From: Chondrosia reniformis
Taxonomy: Eukaryota > Porifera > Demospongiae > Chondrillida > Chondrillidae
NCBI GenBank assembly: GCA_947172415.1
Contig: OX359196.1
Location: 64,501-128,500 of the forward strand
Length of the DNA stretch: 64,000 nt
Reading direction: 5' to 3'
Shown here: piece after piece, positions 24,601 to 39,900 of the stretch
Layout of the letters: every line of letters begins with the position of its first letter
How positions within the stretch are numbered: position 1 is the stretch's first letter
Translations under genes and position numbers: made by a program
Notes under the pieces: model-generated
The model's input: the letters and a program-made list of their open reading frames with translations, nothing else
What the model was told of the DNA's origin: nothing
Databases searched by the model: none

Positions 24601-26341
24601 AAATTTGGATGGAACATAAAATTTGCCCTATCTCTCCCCATACATTAACTTTGAATACCTGAATTTAATGTACATTGAGGGCTGTAACTCTATCAAATGG
24701 AGAGATATGAAGCTAACACTTTGTGTCAGCAATTACAGACATCTATAGAGCATGTCTAATGAGTTTTTGAAATTTTGATGGAACATAAAATTTGACTTAT
24801 CTCTCACAATACTTTAACTTTGAATACCAGAATTTAATGTACATTGAGGGCTGTAACTCTATCAAATGGAGAGATATGAAGCTAACACATGGTGTCAGCA
24901 TTCACAGACATCTATAGAGAATGTCCAATAGGTTTTTGAAATTTTGATGGAGCATAAAATTTGCCCTATCTCTCACCATACATTAATTTCGTATACTGGA
25001 ATGTAATGTACATTGCCGGCTGTAACTCTATCAAATGGAGATATATGAAGCTTACACTTTGTGTCAGCATTCACAGACATCTATAGAGAATGTCCAATAG
25101 GTTTTTGAAATTTTGATGGAACATAAAATTTGACTTATCTCTCACCATACATTAACTTTGAATACCAGAATTTAATGTACATTGAGGGCTGTAACTCTAT
25201 CAAATGGAGAGATATGAAGCTAACACTTTGTGTCAGCAATCACAGACATCTATAGAGCATGTCTAATGAGTTTTTGAAATTTGGATGGAACATAAAATTT
25301 GACTTATCTCTCACCATACTTTAACTTTGTATACCAGAATTTAATGTACATTGAGGGCTGTAACTCTATCAAATGGAGAGATATGAAGCTAACACATGGT
25401 GTCAGCATTCACAGACATCTATAGAGAATGTCCAATAGGTTTTTGAAATTTTGATGGAGCATAAAATTTGCCCTATCTCTCACCATACATTAATTTCGAA
25501 TACCTGTATTTAATGTACATTACGGGCTGTATCTTTATCAAATGGAGAGATATGAAGCTAACACTTTGTGTCAGCATTCACAGACATCTATAGAGCATGT
25601 TCAATGAGTTTTTGAAATTTGGATGGAACTTAAAATTTGCCCTATCTCTCACCATACATTAATTTCGTATACTGGAATGTAATGTACATTGCCGGCTGTA
25701 ACTCTATCAAATGGAGAGATATGAAGCTAACACTTTGTGTCAGCATTCACAGACATCTATAGAGCATGTTCAATGAGTTTTTGAAATTTGGATGGAACTT
25801 AAAATTTGCCCTATCTCTCACCATACATTAATTTCGTATACTGGAATGTAATGTACATTGCCGGCTGTAACTCTATCAAATGGAGAGATATGAAGCTAAC
25901 ACTTTGTGTCAGCATTCACAGACATCTATAGAGCATGTTCAATGAGTTTTTGAAATTTTGATGGAACATAAAATTTGTCTTATCTCTCACCATACATTAA
26001 CTTTGAATACTAGCATTTAATGTACATTGAGGGCTGTAACTCTATCAAATGGAGAAATGTGAAGCTAATACTTGATGTCAGCATTCACAGTCATCTATAG
26101 GGCATGTTCAATGAGTTCTAGAAATTTGGATGGAACTTAAAATTTGTTCTATCTCTCACCATACATTAATTTCATATACTGGAATGTAATGTACATTGCC
26201 GGCTGTAACTCTATCAAATGGAGAGATATGAAGCTAACACTTTGTGTCAGCATTCACAGAGCATGTTCAATGAGTTTTTGAAATTTTGATGGAACATAAA
26301 ATTTGCCTTATATCTCACAATACTTTAACTTTGTATACCTT

Positions 26342-27465
26342 GTCTAGAAATAAGAATCTATTTTTATCGGTACATTATTCTCTCAATTCTAAAATTTAAA
26401 TTAGGAATTGAGTAATTCATACAGCCGACCTAGTTGCAATATCGATCATAGACATTAATATCGTAGAGGCGATAAATATCAGTCTACTCGCAATATCTCT
26501 AATTTTCGGCATCAAGAAAAGTCGCTTTCCTATCTCCATCAAGATACATACTGGCTTTTATCCATTTGTCACAGTTTTGAGATGTATTGGAAATACTGCG
26601 TATGCGTGTAAAATTGTTTGGAACGATTCACTGGTCTGGAATTAAAGTGGAATAATTTGACGATTTCTCGAAAATAATTGGGATCAGAAAAGTCGTTCTC
26701 CTCGGCCCATCAAGACACTTACTGGTTTTTTTCCGCTTTCCCCAGTTTTCAGATGAACCACTAATACTGCCTATGTCTTTAAATTTGCTTGGAACAATTC
26801 ACTGATCTGGAAATAACGAGAAATTTGTAAAAAAATGCCCCAACCACAACCGTTTTCTTTGGCCAAAACTTCATATAAATAGAAGCGAAAAACCTTATAA
26901 AGTAGGCCTACCTGGACACATCTCTATGGTGGTTGCGGTTCCCATAGAGGTTGGTAGCGCTTAGACTCTGAAGCTGTCTCCTAATCGGTTGGTGCCATAG
27001 AGACGTGCTCACCAATAATCCGGATTTCGGGGGGGTTCCACGTAATGTGGGATTGGCATCTGATATCTTAGGATTCATATGAGTCGGCCATATCGAGAAG
27101 AACTGGTTCTTCTCACGCAAGTGACACCCAAAGCTCAACTCGGCAGAGCGTTACCACCGATCCCGGCCTCTGAGCGTCGTGGATGGTAGCGTTCGGTATG
27201 GTCCAACTTTTTTTCTTTGGAGTTTCGTTGGCCGTCGATCGGCAAAATTTCACTTTAACGACATCCATATATTATATATGGATAGATAGTACTTCGATAA
27301 CAATCAAGTACTACACAGTGCATATCCCTATGTATAAAAAATTGGAAACTGTTCTAGATTTTCAGATATAGAATGGAATGTTGTCTTTATTGTAAACCTT
27401 CTAACGGTCGGCCATATATAGTATTACGCAATTTCTCTAACAATTCAATACATTAACTGTAGTTC
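26342..27465 (+). mobile_element. 1.1 kb satellite-embedded element, copy 2
   Basis: Same orientation as copy 1. Entered from satellite through GTATACCTTGTCTAGAAATAAG, as in copies 3 and 4 (copy 4 with a one-base variant). Minus ORF at 26908-27138 is identical in translation to copy 1. Confidence 0.55.
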
Positions 27466-30400
27466 TGTAACTCTATCAATTGGATATATATGAAGCTGTG
27501 ACTTAGTGTCAGCATTCACAGACATCTATTAAGCATGATCAATGAGTTTTTGAAATTTTGATGGAACATAAAATTTGCCTTATCTCTCACCATACTTTAA
27601 CTTTGAATACCAGCATTTAATGTACATTGAGGGCTGTAACTCTATCAAACAAAGAAATGTGAAGCTAATACTTGATGTCAGCATTCACAGTCATCTATAG
27701 AGCATGTCAAATGAGTTTTTGAAATTTGGATGGAACTTAAAATTTGCCCTATCTCTCACCATACTTTAACTTTGTATACCAGAATTTAATGTACATTGAG
27801 GGCTGTAACTCTATCAAATGGAGAGATATGAAGCTAACACTTTGTGTCAGCAATCACAGACATCTATAGAGCATGTCTAATGAGTTTTTGAAATTTTGAT
27901 GGAACATAAAATTTGACTTATCTCTCACCATACTTTAACTTTGTATACCAGAATTTAATGTACATTGAGGGCTGTAACTCTATCAAATGGAGAGATATGA
28001 AGCTAACACATGGTGTCAGCATTCACAGACATCTATAGAGAATGTCCAATAGGTTTTTGAAATTTTGATGGAGCATAAAATTTGCCCTATCTCTCACCAT
28101 ACATTAATTTCGAATACCTGTATTTAATGTACATTACGGGCTGTATCTTTATCAAATGGAGAGATATGAAGCTAACACTTTGTGTCAGCATTCACAGACA
28201 TCTATAGAGCATGTTCAATGAGTTTTGGAAATTTGGATGGAACTTAAAATTTGCCCTATCTCTCACCATACATTAATTTCGTTTACTGGAATGTAATGTA
28301 CATTGCCGGCTGTAACTCTATCAAATGGAGAGATATGAAGCTAACACTTTGTGTCAGCATTCACAGACATCTATAGAGCATGTTCAATGAGTTTTTGAAA
28401 TTTGGATGGAACATAAAATTTGCCCTATCTCTCACCATACATTAATTTCATATACTGGAATGTAATGTACATTGCCGGCTGTAACTCTATCAAATGGAGA
28501 GATATGAAGCTAACACTTTGTGTCAGCATTCACAGACATCTATAGAGCATGTTCAATGAGTTTTTGAAATTTGGATGGAACTTAAAATTTGCCCTATCTC
28601 TCACCATACATTAATTTCGTATACTGGAATGTAATGTACATTGCCGGCTGTAACTCTATCAAATGGAGAGATATGAAGCTAACACTTTGTGTCAGCATTC
28701 ACAGACATCTATAGAGCATGTTCAATGAGTTTTTGAAATTTGGATGGAACTTAAAATTTGCCCTATCTCTCACCATACATTAATTTCGTATACTGGAATG
28801 TAATGTACATTGCCGGCTGTAACTCTATCAAATGGAGAGATATGAAGCTAACACTTTGTGTCAGCATTCACAGACATCTATAGAGCATGTCTAATGAGTT
28901 TTTGAAATTTGGATGGAACATAAAATTTGCCCTATCTCTCCCCATACATTAACTTTGAATACCTGAATTTAATGTACATTGAGGGCTGTAACTCTATCAA
29001 ATGGAGAGATATGAAGCTAACACTTTGTGTCAGCAATTACAGACATCTATAGAGCATGTCTAATGAGTTTTTGAAATTTTGATGGAACATAAAATTTGAC
29101 TTATCTCTCACAATACTTTAACTTTGAATACCAGAATTTAATGTACATTGAGGGCTGTAACTCTATCAAATGGAGAGATATGAAGCTAACACATGGTGTC
29201 AGCATTCACAGACATCTATAGAGAATGTCCAATAGGTTTTTGAAATTTTGATGGAGCATAAAATTTGCCCTATCTCTCACCATACATTAATTTCGTATAC
29301 TGGAATGTAATGTACATTGCCGGCTGTAACTCTATCAAATGGAGATATATGAAGCTTACACTTTGTGTCAGCATTCACAGACATCTATAGAGAATGTCCA
29401 ATAGGTTTTTGAAATTTTGATGGAACATAAAATTTGACTTATCTCTCACCATACATTAACTTTGAATACCAGAATTTAATGTACATTGAGGGCTGTAACT
29501 CTATCAAATGGAGAGATATGAAGCTAACACTTTGTGTCAGCAATCACAGACATCTATAGAGCATGTCTAATGAGTTTTTGAAATTTGGATGGAACATAAA
29601 ATTTGACTTATCTCTCACCATACTTTAACTTTGTATACCAGAATTTAATGTACATTGAGGGCTGTAACTCTATCAAATGGAGAGATATGAAGCTAACACA
29701 TGGTGTCAGCATTCACAGACATCTATAGAGAATGTCCAATAGGTTTTTGAAATTTTGATGGAGCATAAAATTTGCCCTATCTCTCACCATACATTAATTT
29801 CGAATACCTGTATTTAATGTACATTACGGGCTGTATCTTTATCAAATGGAGAGATATGAAGCTAACACTTTGTGTCAGCATTCACAGACATCTATAGAGC
29901 ATGTTCAATGAGTTTTTGAAATTTGGATGGAACTTAAAATTTGCCCTATCTCTCACCATACATTAATTTCGTATACTGGAATGTAATGTACATTGCCGGC
30001 TGTAACTCTATCAAATGGAGAGATATGAAGCTAACACTTTGTGTCAGCATTCACAGACATCTATAGAGCATGTTCAATGAGTTTTTGAAATTTTGATGGA
30101 ACTTAAAATTTGCCCTATCTCTCACCATACATTAATTTCGTATACTGGAATGTAATGTACATTGCCGGCTGTAACTCTATCAAATGGAGAGATATGAAGC
30201 TAACACTTTGTGTCAGCATTCACAGACATCTATAGAGCATGTTCAATGAGTTTTTGAAATTTTGATGGAACATAAAATTTGTCTTATCTCTCACCATACA
30301 TTAACTTTGAATACTAGCATTTAATGTACATTGAGGGCTGTAACTCTATCAAATGGAGAAATGTGAAGCTAATACTTGATGTCAGCATTCACAGTCATCT

Positions 30401-30648
30401 ATAGGGCATGTTCAATGAGTTCTAGAAATTTGGATGGAACTTAAAATTTGTTCTATCTCTCACCATACATTAATTTCATATACTTGAATGTAATGTACAT
30501 TGCCGGCTGTAACTCTATCAAATGGAGAGATATGAAGCTAACACTTTGTTTCAGCATTCACAGAGCATGTTCAATGAGTTTTTGAAATTTTGATGGAACA
30601 TAAAATTTGCCTTATATCTCACAATACTTTAACTTTGTATACCTTGTC

Positions 30649-31765
30649 TAGAAATAAGAATCTATTTTTATCGGTACATTATTCTCTCAATTCTAAAATT
30701 TAAATTAGGAATTGAGTAATTCATACAGCCGACCTAGTTGCAATATCGATCATAGACATTAATATCGTAGAGGCGATAAATATCAGTCTACTCGCAATAT
30801 CTCTAATTTTCGGCATCAAGAAAAGTCGCTTTCCTATCTCCATCAAGATACATACTGGCTTTTATCCATTTGTCACAGTTTTGAGATGTATTGGAAATAC
30901 TGCGTATGCGTGTAAAATTGTTTGGAACGATTCACTGGTCTGGAATTAAAGTGGAATAATTTGACGATTTCTCGAAAATAATTGGGATCAGAAAAGTCGT
31001 TCTCCTCGGCCCATCAAGACACTTACTGGTTTTTTTCCGCTTTCCCCAGTTTTCAGATGAACCACTAATACTGCCTATGTCTTTAAATTTGCTTGGAACA
31101 ATTCACTGATCTGGAAATAACGAGAAATTTGTAAAAAAATGCCCCAACCACAACCGTTTTCTTTGGCCAAAACTTCATATAAATAGAAGCGAAAAACCTT
31201 ATAAAGTAGGCCTACCTGGACACATCTCTATGGTGGTTGCGGTTCCCATAGAGGTTGGTAGCGCTTAGACTCTGAAGCTGTCTCCTAATCGGTTGGTGCC
31301 ATAGAGACGTGCTCACCAATAATCCGGATTTCGGGGGGGTTCCACGTAATGTGGGATTGGCATCTGATATCTTAGGATTCATATGAGTCGGCCATATCGA
31401 GAAGAACTGGTTCTTCTCACGCAAGTGACACCCAAAGCTCAACTCGGCAGAGCGTTACCACCGATCCCGGCCTCTGAGCGTCGTGGATGGTAGCGTTCGG
31501 TATGGTCCAACTTTTTTTCTTTGGAGTTTCGTTGGCCGTCGATCGGCAAAATTTCACTTTAACGACATCCATATATTATATATGGATAGATAGTACTTCG
31601 ATAACAATCAAGTACTACACAGTGCATATCCCTATGTATAAAAAATTGGAAACTGTTCTAGATTTTCAGATATAGAATGGAATGTTGTCTTTATTGTAAA
31701 CCTTCTAACGGTCGGCCATATATAGTATTACGCAATTTCTCTAACAATTCAATACATTAACTGTA
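30649..31765 (+). mobile_element. 1.1 kb satellite-embedded element, copy 3
   Basis: Part of the second half of the 4,304-bp duplication and practically identical to copy 2. Minus ORF at 31212-31442. Confidence 0.55.
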
Positions 31766-34700
31766 GTTCTGTAACTCTATCAATTGGATATATATGAAGC
31801 TGTGACTTAGTGTCAGCATTCACAGACATCTATTAAGCATGATCAATGAGTTTTTGAAATTTTGATGGAACATAAAATTTGCCTTATCTCTCACCATACT
31901 TTAACTTTGAATACCAGCATTTAATGTACATTGAGGGCTGTAACTCTATCAAACAAAGAAATGTGAAGCTAATACTTGATGTCAGCATTCACAGTCATCT
32001 ATAGAGCATGTCAAATGAGTTTTTGAAATTTGGATGGAACTTAAAATTTGCCCTATCTCTCACCATACTTTAACATTGTATACCAGAATTTAATGTACAT
32101 TGAGGGCTGTAACTCTATCAAATGGAGAGATATGAAGCTAACACTTTGTGTCAGCAATCACAGACATCTATAGAGCATGTTCAATGAGTTTTTGAAATTT
32201 GGATGGAACTTAAAATTTGCCCTATCTCTCACCATACATTAATTTCATATACTGGAATGTAATGTACATTGCCGGCTGTAACTCTATCAAATGGAGAGAT
32301 ATGAAGCTTACACTTTGTGTCAGCATTCACAGACATCTATAGAGCATGTCCAATGAGTTTTTGAAATTTGGATGGAACTTAAAATTTGCCCTATCTCACA
32401 CCATACTTTAACTTTGAATACCAGAATATAATTTACATTGAGGGCTGTAACTCTATCATATAGAGAGATGCGAAGCTAACACTTTGTGTCAGCAATCAGA
32501 GACATCTATAGAGCATGTTCAATGAGTTTTTGAAATTTGGATGGAACTTAAAATTTGCCCTATCTCTCACCATACATTAATTTCATATACTGGAATGTAA
32601 TGTACATTGAGGGCTGTAACTCTATCATATAGAGAGATGCGAAGCTAACACTTTGTGTCAGCAATCATAGACATCTATAGAGCATGTTCAATGAGTTTTT
32701 GAAATTTGGATGGAACTTAAAATTTGCCCTATCTCTCACCATACATTAATTTCATATACTGGAATGTAATGTACATTGCCGGCTGTAACTCTATCAAATG
32801 GAGAGATATAAAGCTTATACATTGTGTCAGCATTCACAGACATCTATAGAGAATGTCCAATAGGTTTTTGAAATTTTGATGGAACATAAAATTTGACTTA
32901 TCTCTCACCATACATTAATTTCATATACTGGAATGTAATGTACATTGCCGGCTGTAACTCTATCAAATGGAGAGATATAAAGCTTATACATTGTGTCAGC
33001 ATTCACAGACATCTATAGAGAATGTCCAATAGGTTTTTGAAATTTTGATTGAACATAAAATTTGACTTATCTCTCACCATACATTAATTTCATATACTGG
33101 AATGTAATGTACATTGAGGGCTGTAACTCTATCAAATGGTGAGATATGAAGCTAACACTTTGTGTCAGCATTCACAGACATCTATAGAGAATGTCCAATA
33201 GGTTTTTGAAATTTTGATGGAACATAAAATTTGCCCTATCTCTCACTATACATAAATTTCGTAAAACTGAATTTAATGTAAATTACGGGCTGTATCTCTA
33301 TCAAATGGAGAGATATGAAGCTAACACTTTGTGTCAGCATTTACAGACATCTATAGAGCATGTCCAATGAGTTTTTGAAATTTGGATGGAACTTAAAATT
33401 TGTCCTATCTCTCACCATACTTTAACTTTGTATACCAGAATTTAATGCACATTGAGGGCTGTAACTCTATCAAATGAAGAGATATGAAGCTAACACTTTG
33501 TGTCAGCATTCACAGACATCTATAGAGCATGTTCAAGGAGTTTTTGAAATTTGGATGGAACTTAAAATTTGCCCTATCTCACACCATACATTAATTTCGT
33601 ATACCTGAATTTAATGTACATTACGGGCTGTATCTCTATCAAATGGAGAGATATGAAGCTAACACTTTGTGTCAGCATTCACAGACATCTATAGAGCATG
33701 TTCAATGAGTTTTTGAAATTTTGATGGAACTTAAAATTTGCCCTATCTCTCACCATACATTAATTTCGTATACTGGAATGTAATGTACATTGCCGGCTGT
33801 AACTCTATCAAATGGAGAGATATGAAGCTAACACTTTGTGTCAGCACTCACAGACATCTATAGAGCATGTTCAATGAGTTTTTGAAATTTGGATGGAACT
33901 TATAATTTGCCCTATCTCTCACCATACATTAATTTCATATACTGGAATGTAATGTACATTGCCGGCTGTAACTCTATCAAATGGAGAGATATGAAGCTAA
34001 CACTTTGTGTCAGCATTAACAGACATCTATAGAGCATGTTCAATGAGTTTTTGAAATTTGGATGGAACATAAAATTTGCCTTATCTCTCACCATACATTA
34101 ACTTTGAATACCAGCATTTAATGTACATTGAGGGCTGTAACTCTATCAAATGGTGAGATCTAGATATGAAGCTAACACTTTGTGTCAGTATTCACAGACA
34201 TCTATAGAGAATGTCCAATAGGTTTTTGAAATTTTGATGGAACATAAAATTTGCCCTATCTCTCACTATACATTAATTTCGTAAAACTGAATTTAATGTA
34301 AATTACGGGCTGTATCTCTATCAAATGGAGAGATATGAAGCTAACACTTTGTGTCAGCATTTACAGACATCTATAGTGCATGTCTAATGAGTTTTTGAAA
34401 TTTTGATGGAACTTAAAATTTGACTTCTGACTCACCACACTTTAACTTTGTATACCAGAATTTAATGTACATTGAGGGCTGTAACTCTATCAAACGGAGA
34501 AATGTGAAGCTAATACTTTGTGTCAGCATTCACAGTCATCTATAGAGAATGTCCAATAGGTTTTTGAAATTTTGATGGAGCATAAAATTTGCCCTATCTC
34601 TCACCATACATTAATTTCATATACCTGAATTTAATGTACATTACGGGCTGTATGTCTATCAAATGGAGAGATATGAAGCTAACACTTTGTGTCAGCATTT

Positions 34701-35810
34701 ACAGATATCTATACAGCATTTCTGATGAGTTTTTTGAAATTTTGATGGAAAATAAAATTTGCCCTATCTCTCACCATACATTAATTTCATATACTGGAAT
34801 GTAATGTACATTGCCGGCTGTAACTCTATCAAATGGAGAGATATGAAGCTAACACTTTGTGTCAGCATTCACAGACATCTATAGAGCATGTCCAATGAGT
34901 TTTTGAAATTTGGCTGGAACTTAAAATTTGCCCTATCTCTCACCATACATTAATTTCGTATACTGGAATGTAATGTACATTGCCGGCTGTAACTCTATCA
35001 AATGGAGAGATATGAAGCTAACACTTTGTGTCAGCATTAACAGACATCTATAGAGCATGTTCAATGAGTTTTTGAAATTTGGATGGAACTTAAAATTTGT
35101 CTTATCTCTCACCATACATTAACTTTGAATACCAGCATTTAATGTACATTGAGGGCTGTAACTCTATCAAATGGTGAGATCTAGATATGAAGCTAACACT
35201 TTGTGTCAGTATTCACAGACATCTATAGAGAATGTCCAATAGGTTTTTGAAATTTTGATGGAACATAAAATTTGCCCTATCTCTCACTATACATTAATTT
35301 CGTAAAACTGAATTTAATGTAAATTACGGGCTGTATCTCTATCAAATGGAGAGATATGAAGCTAACACTTTGTGTCAGCATTTACAGACATCTATAGAGC
35401 ATGTCTAATGAGTTTTTGAAATTTTGATGGAACATAAAATTTGACTTCTGACTCACCATACTTTAACTTTGTATACCAGAATTTAATGTACATTGAGGGC
35501 TGTAACTCTATCAAACGGAGAAATGTGAAGCTAATACTTGATGTCAGCATTCACAGTCATCTATAGGGCATGTTCAATGAGTTCTAGAAATTTGGATGGA
35601 ACTTAAAATTTGCCCTATCTCTCACCATACATTAATTTCATATACTGGAATGTAATGTACATTGCCGGCTGTAACTCTATCAAATGGAGAGATATGAAGC
35701 TAACACTTTGTGTCAGCATTCACAGAGCATGTTCAATGAGTTTTTGAAATTTTGATGGAACATAAAATTTGCCTTATATCTCACCATACCTTAACTTTGT
35801 ATACCTTGTC

Positions 35811-36930
35811 TTGAAATAAGAATCTATTTTTATCGGTACATTATTCTCTCAATTCTAAAATTTAAATTAGGAATTGAGTAATTCATACAGCCGACCTAGT
35901 TGTAATATCGATCATAGACATTAATATCGTAGAGGCGATAAATATCAGTCTACTCGCAATATCTCTAATTTTCGGCATCAAGAAAAGTCGCTTTCCTCCC
36001 TCCATCAAGATACATACTGGCTTTTATCCATTTGCCACAGTTTTGAGATGTATTGGAAATACTGCGTATGCGTGTAAAATTGTTTGGAACGATTCACTGG
36101 TCTGGAATTAAAGTGGAATAATTTGACGATTTCTCGAAAATAATTGGGATCAGAAAAGTCGTTCTCCTCGGCCCATCAAGACACTTACTGGTTTTTTTCC
36201 GCTTTCCCCAGTTTTCAGATGAACCACTAATACTGCCTATGTCTTTAAATTTGCTTGGAACAATTCACTGATCTGGAAATAACGAGAAATTTGTAAAAAA
36301 ATGCCCCAACCACAACCGTTTTCTTTGGCCAAAACTTCATATAAATAGAAGCGAAAAACCTTATAAAGTAGGCCTACCTGGACACATCTCTATGGTGGTT
36401 GCGGTTCCCATAGAGGTTGGTAGCGCTTAGACTCTGAAGCTGTCTCCTAATCGGTTGGTGCCATAGAGACGTGCTCACCAATAATCCGGATTTCGGGGGG
36501 GTTCCACGTAATGTGGGATTGGCATCTGATATCTTAGGATTCATATGAGTCGGCCATATCGAGAAGAACTGGTTCTTCTCACGCAAGTGACACCCAAAGC
36601 TCAACTCGGCAGAGCGTTACCACCGATCCCGGCCTCTGAGCGTCGTGGATGGTAGCGTTCGGTATGGTCCAACTTTTTTTCTTTGGAGTTTCGTTGGCCG
36701 TCGATCGGCAAAATTTCACTTTAACGACATCCATATATTATATATGGATAGATAGTACTTCGATAACAATCAAGTACTACACAGTGCATATCCCTATGTA
36801 TAAAAAATTGGAAACTGTTCTGGATTTTCAGATATAGAATGGAATGTTGTCTTTATTGTAAACCTTCTAACGGTCGGCCATATATAGTATTACGCAATTT
36901 CTCTAACAATTCAATACATTAACTGCAGTT
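35811..36930 (+). mobile_element. 1.1 kb satellite-embedded element, copy 4
   Basis: Same structure as copies 2 and 3 with a few substitutions (TGTAATATCG instead of TGCAATATCG; TTCTGGATTTTCAG instead of TTCTAGATTTTCAG, the latter shared with copy 5). Minus ORF at 36374-36604. Confidence 0.55.
36345..36745 (+). other. Conserved core of the 1.1 kb element: candidate structured RNA
   Basis: This G/C-richer core is almost unchanged in all five copies. On the plus strand it follows TATA-like CATATAAATAG and CTTATAAAG. Strong stems are visible: CTCTATGG (36388) with CCATAGAG (36408), the 20-nt self-complementary GAGAAGAACTGGTTCTTCTC, CGTTACCA paired with TGGTAGCG (one G-T), and a final GCCG..CGGC hairpin just after a T-rich run (ACTTTTTTTCTTTGG) reminiscent of an Sm site. 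The order promoter, hairpins, Sm-like run and 3' hairpin recalls an snRNA-type gene, but it matches no spliceosomal snRNA I know. Equally, it could be a conserved DNA element. Confidence 0.3.
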
Positions 36931-39900
36931 CTGTAACTCCATCAATTGGATATATATGAAGCTGTGACTTAGTGTCAGCATTCACAGACATCTATTAAGC
37001 ATGATCAATGAGTTTTTGAAATTTTGATGGAACATAAAATTTGCCCTATCTCCCACCATACTTTAACTTTGAATACCTGAATTTAATGTACATTATGGGC
37101 TGTATCTCTATCAAATGGAGAGATATATGAAGCTAACACTTTGTGTCAGCATTCACAGACATCTATTAAGCATGATCAATGAGTTTTTGAAATTTTGATG
37201 GAACATAAAATTTGCCTTATATCCCACCATACATTAATTTTGTAAACCTGAATTTAATGTACATTATGGGCTGTATCTCTATCAAATGGAGAGATATGAA
37301 GCTAACACTTTGTGTCAGCATTCACAGTCATCTATAGAGCATGTCCAATGAGTTTTTGAAATTTGGATGGAACTTAAAATTTGCCTTATCTCTCACCATA
37401 CATTAATTTCGTATACCTGAATTTAATGTACATTACGGGCTGTATCTCTATCAAATGGAGAGATATGAAGCTAACACTTTGTGTCAGCATTCACAGTCAT
37501 CTATAGAGCATGTCCAATGAGTTTTTGAAATTTGGATGGAACTTAAAATTTGCCCTATCTCTCACCATACTTTAACTTTGTATACCAGAATTTAATGTAC
37601 ATTGAGGGCTGTAACTCTATCATATAGAGAGATATGAAGCTAACACTTTGTGTCAGCATTCACAGACATCTATAGAGCATGTTCAATGAGTTTTTGAAAT
37701 TTGGATGGAACTTAAAATTTGCCCTATCTCTCACCATACATTAATTTCATATACTGGAATGTAATGTACATTGCCGGCTGTAACTCTATCAAATGGAGAG
37801 ATATGAAGCTTACACTTTGTGTCAGCATTCACAGACATCTATAGAGCATGTCCAATGAGTTTTTGAAATTTGGCTGGAACTTAAAATTTGCCCTATCTCA
37901 CACCATACTTTAACTTTGAATATCAGCATTTAATGTACATTGAGGGCTGTAACTCTATCATATAGAGAGATGCGAAGCTAACACTTTGTGTCAGCATTAA
38001 CAGTCATCTATAGAGCATGTCCAATGAGTTTTTGAAATTTGGATGGAACTTAAAATTTGCCCTATCTCTCACCATACTTTAACTTTGTATACCAGAATTT
38101 AATGTACATTGGGGGCTGTAACTCTATCATATAGAGAGATATGAAGCTAACACTTTGTGTCAGCATTCACAGACATCTATAGAGCATGTTCAATGAGTTT
38201 TTGAAATTTGGATGGAACTTAAAATTTGCCCTATCTCTCACCATACATTAATTTCATATACTGGAATGTAATGTACATTGCCGGCTGTAACAAATGGAGA
38301 GATATGAAGCTTACACTTTGTGTCAGCATTCACAGACATCTATAGAGCATGTCCAATGAGTTTTTGAAATTTGGATGGAACTTAAAATTTGCCCTATCTC
38401 ACACCATACTTTAACTTTGAATATCAGCATTTAATGTACATTGAGGGCTGTAACTCTATCATATAGAGAGATGCGAAGCTAACACTTTGTGTCAGCAATC
38501 ACAGACATCTATAGAGCATGTTCAATGAGTTTTTGAAATTTGGATGGAACTTAAAATTTGCCCTATCTCTCACCATACATTAATTTCATATACTGGAATG
38601 TAATGTACATTGCCGGCTGTAACTCTATCAAATGGAGAGATATGAAGCTTACACTTTGTGTCAGCATTCACAGACATCTATAGAGCATGTCCAATGAGTT
38701 TTTGAAATTTGGATGGAACTTAAAATTTGCCCTATCTCTCACCATACATTAACTTTGAATACCAGAATTTAATGTACATTGAGGGCTGTAACTCTATCAT
38801 ATAGAGAGATGCGAAGCTAACACTTTGTGTCAGCAATCAGAGACATCTATAGAGCATGTTCAATGAGTTTTTGAAATTTGGATGGAACTTAAAATTTGCC
38901 CTATCTCTCACCATACATTAACTTTGAATACCATCATTTAATATACATTGAGGGCTGTAACTCTATCAAATGGTGAGATATGAAGCTAACACTTTGTGTC
39001 AGCATTCACAGACATCTATAGAGAATGTCCAAAAAGTTTTTGAAATTTTGATGGAGCATAAAATTTGCCCTATCTCTCACCATACAATAATTTCGTATAC
39101 CTGAATTTAATGTACATTACAGGCTGTATCTCTATCATATAGAGAGATATGAAGCTAACACTTTGTGTCAGCATTCACAGACATCTATAGAGCATGTTCA
39201 ATGAGTTTTTGAAATTTGGATGGAACTTAAAATTTGCCCTATCTCTCACCATACAATAATTTCATATTCTGGAATGTAATGTACATTGCCGGCTGTAACT
39301 CTATCAAATGGAGAGATATGAAGCTTACACTTTGTGTCAGCATTCACAGACATCTATAGAGCATGTCCAATGAGTTTTTGAAATTTGGCTGGAACTTAAA
39401 ATTTGCCCTATCTCTCACCATACATTAACTTTGAATACCATCATTTATTATACATTGAGGGCTGTAACTCTATCAAATGGTGAGATATGAAGCTAACACT
39501 TTGTGTCAGCATTCACAGACATCTATAGAGAATGTCCAAAAAGTTTTTGAAATTTTGATGGAGCATAAAATTTGCCCTATCTCTCACCATACAATAATTT
39601 CGTATACCTGAATTTAATGTACATTACAGGCTGTATCTCTATCATATAGAGAGATATGAAGCTAACACTTTGTGTCAGCATTCACAGACATCTATAGAGC
39701 ATGTTCAATGAGTTTTTGAAATTTGGATGGAACTTAAAATTTGCCCTATCTCTCACCATACAATAATTTCATATTCTGGAATGTAATGTACATTGCCGGC
39801 TGTAACTCTATCAAATGGAGAGATATGAAGCTTACACTTTGTGTCAGCATTCACAGACATCTATAGAGCATGTCCAATGAGTTTTTGAAATTTGGCTGGA

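Larger units (their letters stand above)
23537..32144. repeat. Tandem segmental duplication, 2 x 4,304 bp
   Basis: 23537-27840 and 27841-32144 match almost base for base at an offset of exactly 4,304 bp, including satellite subtypes and the embedded 1.1 kb element (minus ORF starts 26908 and 31212). Only scattered substitutions were noted (for example GTGTCAGC to GTTTCAGC near 30550 and TAACTTTG to TAACATTG near 32073). Confidence 0.85.
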
